From positions 992,001 to 1,056,000 of the forward strand of contig NZ_CP072389.1 of the NCBI RefSeq assembly GCF_018127785.1: a stretch of DNA of 64,000 nt, read 5' to 3'. This document shows, piece by piece, positions 53,626 through 61,145 of this stretch (positions are counted from its first letter, which is position 1; every line of letters starts with the position of its first letter). The position numbers and the translations under genes were made by a program. The DNA is from Prevotella scopos JCM 17725. GTDB taxonomy: Bacteria > Bacteroidota > Bacteroidia > Bacteroidales > Bacteroidaceae. Under the pieces are notes generated by a model. The model saw only the letters and a list, made by a program, of their open reading frames with translations. It did no database searches and was not told the origin of the DNA.

Positions 53626-55641
53626 ATGAATGACAAGAAATTAATGAACAGAGCAGCGGATAACATTAGAATTCTCGCAGCGTCTATGGTTGAAAAAGCT
53701 AAATCAGGACATCCTGGTGGTGCAATGGGTGGTGCGGACTTTATTAACATCCTTTTCTCTGAATTTCTCGTCTTTGACCCTGAAAAACCTGAATGGGCAG
53801 GACGTGACCGATTCTATCTCGATCCTGGTCACATGTCACCAATGCTTTATGCTGCATTAACCCTCCAGAGAAAGTTCACGGTTGATGATATAAAACAATT
53901 TCGTCAGTGGGGTTCAATCACCCCAGGACATCCTGAAAGAGATATCGCACATGGAATCGAGAACTCTTCAGGTCCACTCGGTCAAGGTCATGCCTATGCA
54001 GCTGGTGCAGCTGTAGCTGAGAAATTCCTCGAAGCACGCCTTGGTAGCACAATGATGCAGCATAAGATTTATGCTTACATCTCTGATGGTGGCGTCCAAG
54101 AAGGTATCAGTGCAGAAGTAGGTCGCTTAGCCGGCAACTTGGGCCTTAACAACCTCATCATGTTCTACGATGCCAATGATATTCAGCTTTCTACTGAGTG
54201 TGGTGCCGTTATGTCTGAGGACACAGCCATGAAATATCGTGCATGGAACTGGAACGTATTGAAGATTGATGGTAACGACCCTGATGCTATCCGCGAAGCA
54301 CTCGTTGCTGCAAACAAGGAAGAGCATCGCCCTACCCTTATCATCGGTGAGACTGTGATGGGAAAGGGAGCTCTGCAGGCTGATGGCAGTAGCTACGAAC
54401 ATAGCATTAAAACACATGGCGCACCATTGGGTGGTGACGCCTATATCAATACAATAAAGAATCTTGGTGGTGATGTTAACGACCCATTCAAGATTTTCCC
54501 AGAGGTACAGAAGCTCTACGATGATCGTGCAGCTGAGCTCAAGAAGATTGTAGCTAAGCGTCATGAAGCTGAAGCAGCATGGGAGAAAGAGAATCCTGAA
54601 AAGGCAGCACAAATGCGTGAATGGTTCTCTGGCAAGGCTCCAAAGATTGATTGGAGCGGTCTGGTACAGAAACGCGACATCCCAACACGTAATGGTTCTG
54701 CAGCTTGTCTTGGTGTTCTTGCCGAGCAAGTGCCTAACATGATTGTGTCATCAGCCGATCTCAGCAACTCTGATAAGACGGATGGTTTCCTCAACAAGAC
54801 ACATGCCTTCACACGTGACGACTTCAGCGGTGCCTTCTTCCAGGCAGGTGTTAGCGAGTTAGCAATGGCATGTATGTGTATCGGTATGATGCTTCATGGT
54901 GGTGTCATCACTGCAATGGGAACCTTCTTCGTTTTCTCTGACTATATGAAACCAGCTATTCGCATGGCTGCGCTCATGCGTATTCCAGTGAAATTTGTTT
55001 GGAGCCACGATGCCTTCCGTGTTGGTGAGGATGGTCCAACGCACGAGCCTGTAGAGCAGGAAGCACAAATCCGCTTGATGGAGAAGTTGCAAAACCATGC
55101 TGGACAGGATTCTGTACGTGTACTTCGTCCTGCGGATAGTGATGCCACAACAGTTTGTTGGCAGATGGCAATGGAGAACATGGACACGCCAACAGCACTC
55201 ATCTTATCACGTCAGAACGTGATGAGTCTGCCAGAGGGAACCGATTACCAACAGACACGTAAGGGTGCTTACATCGTGACAGGCTCTGACGAGCAGTATG
55301 ATGTTATCCTCGTGGCAAGTGGTTCTGAAGTATCAACCTGCGTAGAAGGAGCTGAGTTGTTACGCAAAGACGGTGTGAAGGTACGCGTCGTTAGCGCACC
55401 ATCAGAGGGTCTCTTCCGCCGCCAAAGCAAGGAATATCAGGAGCAGATACTGCCAAGAGATGCAAAAATCTTCGGTCTTACCGCTGGTCTTCCTGTGACA
55501 CTCGAAGGCTTGGTGGGTGCCAATGGTAAGGTATATGGTCTCAACAGCTTCGGTTTCTCAGCACCTTTCAAAGTTCTCGATGAGAAGTTAGGCTTCAACC
55601 CAGAGAATGTTTACAAACAAGTAAAAGCATTTTTAGCATAA
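53626..55641 (+). CDS. tkt: Transketolase
   Basis: A 671-residue thiamine-diphosphate enzyme moving two-carbon units between sugar phosphates in the pentose phosphate path. The N-terminal domain has SGHPGGAMGGADF, GHPERDIAHGIENSSGPLGQG (near 105) and the cofactor-binding SDGGVQEG; the middle domain has SADLSNSDKTDGF, a family variant, and WSHDAFRVGEDGPTHEPVEQ (near 460). Length agrees with bacterial transketolases. rpiB follows 64 bp later. The pair lies behind the AraR-like gene as in arabinose clusters of Bacteroides. Confidence 0.95.
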   Translation: MNDKKLMNRAADNIRILAASMVEKAKSGHPGGAMGGADFINILFSEFLVFDPEKPEWAGRDRFYLDPGHMSPMLYAALTLQRKFTVDDIKQFRQWGSITPGHPERDIAHGIENSSGPLGQGHAYAAGAAVAEKFLEARLGSTMMQHKIYAYISDGGVQEGISAEVGRLAGNLGLNNLIMFYDANDIQLSTECGAVMSEDTAMKYRAWNWNVLKIDGNDPDAIREALVAANKEEHRPTLIIGETVMGKGALQADGSSYEHSIKTHGAPLGGDAYINTIKNLGGDVNDPFKIFPEVQKLYDDRAAELKKIVAKRHEAEAAWEKENPEKAAQMREWFSGKAPKIDWSGLVQKRDIPTRNGSAACLGVLAEQVPNMIVSSADLSNSDKTDGFLNKTHAFTRDDFSGAFFQAGVSELAMACMCIGMMLHGGVITAMGTFFVFSDYMKPAIRMAALMRIPVKFVWSHDAFRVGEDGPTHEPVEQEAQIRLMEKLQNHAGQDSVRVLRPADSDATTVCWQMAMENMDTPTALILSRQNVMSLPEGTDYQQTRKGAYIVTGSDEQYDVILVASGSEVSTCVEGAELLRKDGVKVRVVSAPSEGLFRRQSKEYQEQILPRDAKIFGLTAGLPVTLEGLVGANGKVYGLNSFGFSAPFKVLDEKLGFNPENVYKQVKAFLA

Positions 55642-55705
55642 ACGTTTAACCAGATGTCCCTTAGTTCCATATCGAACGAAGGGGCTCATAAAACCTAAAC
55701 AGCTT

Positions 55706-56152
55706 ATGGAAATTAAGACAGTAGGAGTTGCCTGCGACCACGCAGGCTATCCATTAAAGCAATTCGTGATCCAATATTTGGAAGAACACAAGTATCCGTA
55801 TAAGCATTTTGGCTGTAATAGTGATTTGAGTTGTGACTATCCTGACTACGCTCACACACTGGCTGAAGCCATAGAGAGCGGTGAGGTTTATCCAGGTATT
55901 GCTATCTGTGGAAGCGGTGAGGGTATGGCTATCACACTTAATAAACATCAAGGAGTACGTGCAGGTTTGGCATGGAACAAGGACGTTGCTGAGTTGATTC
56001 GTCAACATAATGATGCTAACGTTCTCGTACTCCCTAGCCGTTTTATCGATAATAAGACTGCTGAAAAGATTCTTGACGCCTTCTTCAAAGCAAGTTTTGA
56101 GGGCGGAAGACATGAACGTCGCGTTAAGAAAATTCCTGTTCACCAGGAATAG
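55706..56152 (+). CDS. rpiB: Ribose 5-phosphate isomerase B
   Basis: A 148-residue RpiB/LacAB-type isomerase converting ribose 5-phosphate and ribulose 5-phosphate. Typical segments: VACDHAGYPLK (about 8-18), the active-site Cys in GIAICGSGEGM (about 69-79), and NKHQGVRAGL. C-terminal ERRVKKI is usual. It is the last gene of the tkt-rpiB pair; a 9 bp CTAG-phased array and a terminator follow. Confidence 0.94.
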   Translation: MEIKTVGVACDHAGYPLKQFVIQYLEEHKYPYKHFGCNSDLSCDYPDYAHTLAEAIESGEVYPGIAICGSGEGMAITLNKHQGVRAGLAWNKDVAELIRQHNDANVLVLPSRFIDNKTAEKILDAFFKASFEGGRHERRVKKIPVHQE

Positions 56153-56176
56153 AACTAGCAGGTTGATGGGCTGCTG

Positions 56177-56268
56177 CTAGTTATTGCTAGTAAATCCTAG
56201 GTTTCCTAGTGACCCTAGTGTCCCTAGTACTCCTAGTTTCTCTAGTTCCCCTAGTACGCCTAGCCCTC
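56177..56268. repeat. CTAG-phased 9 bp minisatellite
   Basis: CTAG occurs at 56177, 56187, 56197, and then every nine bases: 56206, 56215, 56224, 56233, 56242, 56251, 56260. The unit is roughly CTAGTnnCC. CTAG is normally rare in bacterial DNA, so this array of ten is striking. It lies between rpiB and its terminator and is not coding. Confidence 0.85.
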
Positions 56269-56279
56269 CTAATTTAACG

Positions 56280-56315
56280 AAAAAGGTGTCCAGAAGTAAT
56301 TCAGGACACCTTTTT
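56280..56315. terminator. Terminator between rpiB and pyk
   Basis: AAAAAGGTGTCC pairs perfectly with GGACACCTTTTT around 12 nt; it can serve both convergent genes. Confidence 0.88.
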
Positions 56316-56450
56316 CTATTTATAAAATCAATTTTTCCTTTTTCTGTATCAGTATATTAGCCTAAACAGCAACATGATGAAGAATCATTTGGAAAGCCTT
56401 CACCCTATCAACAAGACATTGAAAGCTTTCCCGATTGAATAGAAGAGAGA

Positions 56451-57914
56451 TTAAGCCTCCTCTTCACCTTCGTCAACTTCTTCAGGAAGGTGGAAGCGAT
56501 ACTTACGTGCAAAGACATCACCCACATTATTAATCTCAAGGAAGCTTGTGCCACCACCAGCACCGAATGAACCAGAAAGATAAGCGATCTTATCCTCTAA
56601 CTCTATATACCCCTTCTGGCGGAGCATACGCAATGCAGCCGTAAACATCTCCTCGTTAGACTTTTGGCGATGCTGATAAATAGCAATCACACCATAGCTA
56701 AGATTCAACCAACGCTGCACCTTATCCTTGTAGCAGATAGCCAACACTGGATGTGGACCACGGAAAGCCGCAAGATTACGAGCAGTCTGACCTGTCTCGC
56801 TATCAGTGATAATGCCCTTTACACCCAATTGCTCAGTTGCCTCAATTGCACTTCGTGACAAGAACTCACGCTGGTCATTCTGATTAATCATCGGAACAGT
56901 GATATGTCCACGCTTATGTGCATCCTGCTCTGCCGCCTCAGCAATACGTGCCATCGTCTGTACAGCCTCAACAGGATACTTACCGCTTGCTGTCTCACCA
57001 CTCAACATCAACGCATCGGTGTGACTATAGATAGCATTTGCGATATCCGTCACCTCTGCACGAGTAGGACGAGGATTGTTTATCATCGTGTGCAACATCT
57101 GAGTAGCCACGATAACAGGCTTCTTCTTCAAGATACACTTATTGATGATGCTACGCTGAATACCAGGAATCTGCTCGATAGGAACCTCAATACCTAAGTC
57201 ACCACGTGCAATCATAATACCGTATGAAGCATCAATAATCTCGTCAATATTATCAACTCCCTCCTGATTCTCAATCTTTGAAATAATCTTTATATCAGAG
57301 TTATGCTCATCAAGTATCTTCTGAACGGCATGAACATCAGCTGCTGAACGTACAAAAGAGTGAGCGATGAAGTCAATATCTTCCTCTATCGCCAACAAGA
57401 TGTTCGATTTATCTTTTTCTGTAAGCGCTGGTAGTTCGATGTGCTCACCAGGTACATTCACACTCTTGTGTGAGCCAAGATCACCTTCATTCTGCACCTG
57501 CGCCACTAACATCGGACCAACACTCTCGATAACCTGCATATCTAAAGCGCCATCATCAAAGAGGACATGATCGCCAACCTTCACATCACGTGCGAAGTCA
57601 GGGTAAGAAACATTCACGATGTCCTTTGTTGAATCCACATCAGGACGACCGAAAATCTTCACCATATCGCCTACTTTATAATGAATAGGCTCCGCCACAG
57701 CTGTGGTTCTCACCTCTGGTCCCTTGGTATCAATCAGTAAAGCCAAGTGCTGAGACACAGCACGTGTATTGCGAATAATCTCCTTAATACCTTCAGGACT
57801 TGCATGTGCCGTATTCATACGAACGACATTCATTCCTGAGAAGAAAAGCTTTCTTAGGAAGTCAACGTCACAGCGGCGGTCGCTAATAGAACATACTATC
57901 TTTGTTTGTTTCAT
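56451..57914 (-). CDS. pyk: Pyruvate kinase
   Basis: A 487-residue glycolytic enzyme forming pyruvate and ATP. Catalytic-barrel segments: GMNVVRMNTAHASPEG (about 29-44), LLIDTKGPEVRTT, and the signature IISKIENQEGVDNIDEI (about 210-226) with the active Lys/Glu, then GIMIARGDLGIEVP and SGETASGKYPVEAV. The C-terminal allosteric domain ends in an acidic tail (EEVDEGEEEA). It is likely independent of the zinc-ribbon genes upstream, which lie on the same strand only ~20 bp away and might share a transcript. Confidence 0.95.
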   Translation of the reverse strand: MKQTKIVCSISDRRCDVDFLRKLFFSGMNVVRMNTAHASPEGIKEIIRNTRAVSQHLALLIDTKGPEVRTTAVAEPIHYKVGDMVKIFGRPDVDSTKDIVNVSYPDFARDVKVGDHVLFDDGALDMQVIESVGPMLVAQVQNEGDLGSHKSVNVPGEHIELPALTEKDKSNILLAIEEDIDFIAHSFVRSAADVHAVQKILDEHNSDIKIISKIENQEGVDNIDEIIDASYGIMIARGDLGIEVPIEQIPGIQRSIINKCILKKKPVIVATQMLHTMINNPRPTRAEVTDIANAIYSHTDALMLSGETASGKYPVEAVQTMARIAEAAEQDAHKRGHITVPMINQNDQREFLSRSAIEATEQLGVKGIITDSETGQTARNLAAFRGPHPVLAICYKDKVQRWLNLSYGVIAIYQHRQKSNEEMFTAALRMLRQKGYIELEDKIAYLSGSFGAGGGTSFLEINNVGDVFARKYRFHLPEEVDEGEEEA

Positions 57915-57934
57915 AAAATTGAGTGTGTTATTGT

Positions 57935-58279
57935 TTAATTCGACATTGCTGAGAAAATCATATATAAGAGGGATGATAGCAGTATCACGAGCAACAATAG
58001 GGAGATAAAGACGATTGTAACCTTCTTACCAACCCCACTCTTCGAGGACTTTTCATACCTCATTGGAGCAACTTGCTCGTTCATGTTATCTGTTCTTGCT
58101 TGTGTATGATTCACGGGGGCAGTTGTCTCAGCACCACTGTCCGTTGTCGCACCCACCTGTGGGGTTGCAACAATCATACTTTCACCACAATAGGGGCAAT
58201 TACATTTTAGCGTATTACCACCCTCCGATTCTATAACAAAGGGGCGATGGCAATGTTTGCAAGCTATTTGAAATTGCAT
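57935..58279 (-). CDS. Zinc-ribbon membrane protein, shorter paralog
   Basis: A 114-residue protein: an N-terminal zinc ribbon, C7-K-H-C10 ... C27-x-C29-P-Y-C32, then a Thr/Ala-rich linker, and one membrane span near residues 87-109. Its first ~45 residues resemble the N-terminus of the next gene upstream (residues 1-45), so both derive from one ancestor. The function is unknown; zinc-ribbon proteins with one span are often membrane-bound sensors or scaffolds. It lies 20 bp after the longer paralog and 20 bp before pyk. Confidence 0.7.
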   Translation of the reverse strand: MQFQIACKHCHRPFVIESEGGNTLKCNCPYCGESMIVATPQVGATTDSGAETTAPVNHTQARTDNMNEQVAPMRYEKSSKSGVGKKVTIVFISLLLLVILLSSLLYMIFSAMSN

Positions 58280-58299
58280 TCTTTCTTCCTTTCGTTGAT

Positions 58300-59043
58300 T
58301 TATCGTACGTCATCAATGAGGATATGCCCATCTTGCGATTGCACCTTCACCTGACGATATTCTGTTTCACCATCTTGTGATAATCTCACCTTGTACCAAT
58401 TATCATCTATTGGAACGACACTGAGGTTACGCTGAAGTTGCTGGAAATCAGGCTCTGAAGCCGTGTTTCCAAAGGCTCCCCACCATACTGTCCATGAATC
58501 AACATCTGTTTCGTCACTGCCTTGCGTTCCAAAAATCATTCGGTTACAATAGTCGGTGAGATAACGACTATAGAACATAGCATCGGCATCTTCTGACAGG
58601 ACAGCCTTCTGATAGAACGACTCTAAGAACTTACAGATGCTCTTGCGCTTTTCATCTTGCCGTTGTGCTTCAGCCTCTTGCGCTTCTTGCTGCGCACGAA
58701 CCTGCATCACAGAGTCGGCATGTGCCTTGCGTTGTGCCTGCAACTCTAAAGCTTCTGTCTCTTGCTGGTTTTGCCAATAAAGGTAGCCAAAGACAGCTCC
58801 ACCGCCCAAAAGAAGTACAATCAGTACCGTTAGAAAAACCTTCATTCCTGAACCTTGACTCTTTCTCCCTTCCTGCGCTACTATAGGTTGTTGCTCATAA
58901 GGTGTGATAGGAGTGCCAACAGACGGAAGGTTGACAAGCAATGACTGCCCACAATAAGGACATGTACAACGTATTTTTTCATCGTCATCTGCCGAAATCG
59001 CAAATGAGCGATGACATCTACTACAGGTCACATTATATTGCAT
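58300..59043 (-). CDS. Zinc-ribbon membrane protein, longer paralog
   Basis: A 247-residue protein: zinc ribbon C7-S-R-C10 ... C27-x-C29-P-Y-C32, linker, one membrane span (about 69-90), a coiled coil rich in Gln/Glu/Ala (92-135) and a C-terminal domain of ~105 residues (DADAMFYSRYLTDYCNR...QDGHILIDDVR). The last part resembles small lipocalin- or NTF2-like domains, but I cannot assign it. A minus-strand -7 box TAAATTTG lies at 59128-59135. The 59044-59277 gap to dinB holds nothing else. Confidence 0.7.
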   Translation of the reverse strand: MQYNVTCSRCHRSFAISADDDEKIRCTCPYCGQSLLVNLPSVGTPITPYEQQPIVAQEGRKSQGSGMKVFLTVLIVLLLGGGAVFGYLYWQNQQETEALELQAQRKAHADSVMQVRAQQEAQEAEAQRQDEKRKSICKFLESFYQKAVLSEDADAMFYSRYLTDYCNRMIFGTQGSDETDVDSWTVWWGAFGNTASEPDFQQLQRNLSVVPIDDNWYKVRLSQDGETEYRQVKVQSQDGHILIDDVR

Positions 59044-59277
59044 ATACTATAAATTCTTAAGATCAATGATTAGTGAGAACAAAGGATGCATGATGTCCTT
59101 ACATAGTTAAACACGTACTATCTTGTGCAAATTTAGTAATTTTCTTCCATACTTGGAAATGTTTTAATCAATAATATAAGCCTAAATCAACGAACAATCT
59201 TAAATTCCTTATCTGATGACGTACAATAAGCTGTAAACTGCTCATATCTCCCTATCGTAAAACTAATTATCATCGCT

Positions 59278-60366
59278 TTAATCTTCTTTAAAAGGCAGCA
59301 ACCCCTCTATCCACATCGGCTTGGGTTCAGCATTCCCATCGGTGTTATCAGGCGAAGAAACCGACAGTCCCATCAGTCGGATGGGGCGGTCGTGATAGTC
59401 CGTATCTTTCAACAACTGCTTGGCAAGGGGTAGGATATCGTCTTTCGCTCGGAGGATTTTATCCTGTGTAATACTGCGCGTTATCTGTGTTGTTGCATCC
59501 CACTTGAGTTTTAGCGTAAGCGTTCTACCTTTGAAATCCGTCCTCTCCAATCGTTCAACTAATTCGAGGGTGATATGATAGAGTTCGATGATAATCTTTG
59601 ACTCAATGTGTAAATCCTCAAGGAACGTGCGTTCACACCCTACTGACTTACGTTCATGTGCAACGACAACTGGACGATTGTCAATCCCACGTGAGAAATC
59701 ATAATAGACATGCCCCATCTTGCCAAACACCTGCACAAGGTGTTCATGCGATATTTGTCTGAGTTGTTCACCTGTGAAAACCCCCATTTCATACATTCGG
59801 TCAGCTGTCTTTGGACCTACGCCCCATAGTTTCTCCACTGGGAGCTTGCCAATAAAATCAAGCGCACGGTCGGGATGCACTGTGAAGATACCATTCGGTT
59901 TGCGCATATCTGAGGCAATCTTCGCTAATAGTTTATTATAACTAATACCAGCAGAAGCTGTTAGCGAAGTACGTTCGAATATCTTCTGTTTGATTTCCTT
60001 AGCCACATCAACGGCAAGTTCTATTCCCATTTTGTTGTCAGTCACATCAAGAAAAGCCTCATCCAATGAGATGGGTTCAACCAAATCAGTATATTCATGA
60101 AAAACAGCATGAATTTGTCGTGAAACTTCCTTATATTTATCGAAATGACTAGGGACAACAATCAGCTGCGAACAACGCCGTTTCGCCTGCGCCATTGACA
60201 TTGCCGAATGCACGCCATAGACACGTGCCTCGTAGCTGGCTGTAGATACCACACCACGTGGTCCGTCGAAGCCAACAGCAATCGGCTTACCACGGAGTTC
60301 TGGATTATCTCGTTGCTCAACCGAAGCAAAGAAAGCATCCATGTCAATGTGAATAATTTTACGCAT
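59278..60366 (-). CDS. dinB: DNA polymerase IV (Y-family)
   Basis: A 362-residue translesion polymerase. Palm motifs: IIHIDMDAFFASVEQRDNP (4-22) with the first metal-binding Asp, GVVSTASYEARVYGVHSAM with the steric-gate region, and ISLDEAFLDVT (about 98-108) with the second acidic pair. The helix-hairpin-helix thumb (KLPVEKLWGVGPKTADRM) and the little-finger domain follow. The C-terminal QxSLPF-like clamp motif is not obvious; the chain ends in LLPFKED, which may serve. It is monocistronic. Confidence 0.94.
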   Translation of the reverse strand: MRKIIHIDMDAFFASVEQRDNPELRGKPIAVGFDGPRGVVSTASYEARVYGVHSAMSMAQAKRRCSQLIVVPSHFDKYKEVSRQIHAVFHEYTDLVEPISLDEAFLDVTDNKMGIELAVDVAKEIKQKIFERTSLTASAGISYNKLLAKIASDMRKPNGIFTVHPDRALDFIGKLPVEKLWGVGPKTADRMYEMGVFTGEQLRQISHEHLVQVFGKMGHVYYDFSRGIDNRPVVVAHERKSVGCERTFLEDLHIESKIIIELYHITLELVERLERTDFKGRTLTLKLKWDATTQITRSITQDKILRAKDDILPLAKQLLKDTDYHDRPIRLMGLSVSSPDNTDGNAEPKPMWIEGLLPFKED

Positions 60367-60448
60367 AATCGTGTCCTCTTTTCATTGCAAAGGTACGACG
60401 AAGAGTGGAAAGACAAGTATTTCTAACAAATAAATAAAGAAAAAAGCT

Positions 60449-60456
60449 TACCTTTG
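60449..60456 (+). promoter_or_regulatory. -7 box of the sugar transferase gene
   Basis: TACCTTTG. A longer frame would begin inside this box, so the ATG at 60517 is the likely start. Confidence 0.6.
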
Positions 60457-60516
60457 CAACAAAATGACAAAAATCGAGTTATAATAAAGATACAGAATCA
60501 AAGTACGAAGAATCAA

Positions 60517-61137
60517 ATGAGAGAAATTGAGAGTCATGATACCATGGGAAAGTTTCAACGAAGTTTGAAGCGTACCTTCGACATTGTTGCAGCTCTCTTA
60601 GGACTCATCCTCTGCTTACCACTTTTTCTCATTATCAGTGTTCTTATTACTTATCAAAGTAATGGTCCGATATTCTTCCGACAGATACGTATCGGATATA
60701 AAGGACGTCCCTTTGCCATCTATAAGTTTCGTACAATGAGTAGTGTCGTGGAGGAGAATGGGCCACAACTTGTTGCAAATTGTGACAACACGAACTCCAC
60801 CCGGCTAGAACAGTTCCTGCGTGGACACCATCTAGATGAACTGCCACAACTTTGGAACGTACTGCGTGGTGACATGTCATTTGTGGGACCACGTCCTGAA
60901 CGCAAGTACTTCATTGACAAGATTATGGAGCAAACTGACAGTTATCACCTCATCTACCAAATGCGACCAGGACTCACTTCAGAGGCCACACTCTATAATG
61001 GATACACTGACACAATGGAAAAGATGCTCAGACGAATGGATATGGACATCCATTATCTAGAGAATCGCACCTTGTGGTTGGACTTTACCATCGTCATTAA
61101 GACGGTTCTAAAAATTCTTACAGGAAAGAAATTCTAA
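60517..61137 (+). CDS. Undecaprenyl-phosphate sugar phosphotransferase (bacterial sugar transferase)
   Basis: A 206-residue protein of the PF02397 family, which attaches the first sugar phosphate to the lipid carrier for capsule or exopolysaccharide. A membrane helix (about 20-44 from the chosen start) is followed by FAIYKFRTM and the catalytic stretch LDELPQLWNVLRGDMSFVGP, both intact. Relatives without extra N-terminal spans have the same length. The SLBB export gene begins 8 bp downstream. Together they mark the start of a polysaccharide locus that continues past the window. Confidence 0.9.
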   Translation: MREIESHDTMGKFQRSLKRTFDIVAALLGLILCLPLFLIISVLITYQSNGPIFFRQIRIGYKGRPFAIYKFRTMSSVVEENGPQLVANCDNTNSTRLEQFLRGHHLDELPQLWNVLRGDMSFVGPRPERKYFIDKIMEQTDSYHLIYQMRPGLTSEATLYNGYTDTMEKMLRRMDMDIHYLENRTLWLDFTIVIKTVLKILTGKKF

Positions 61138-61145
61138 ACACGAAA

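Noticed and set aside
56177..56268. CTAG repeats as a CRISPR or tRNA-like array
   Set aside because: Unit is only nine bases and there are no spacers; it is a minisatellite.
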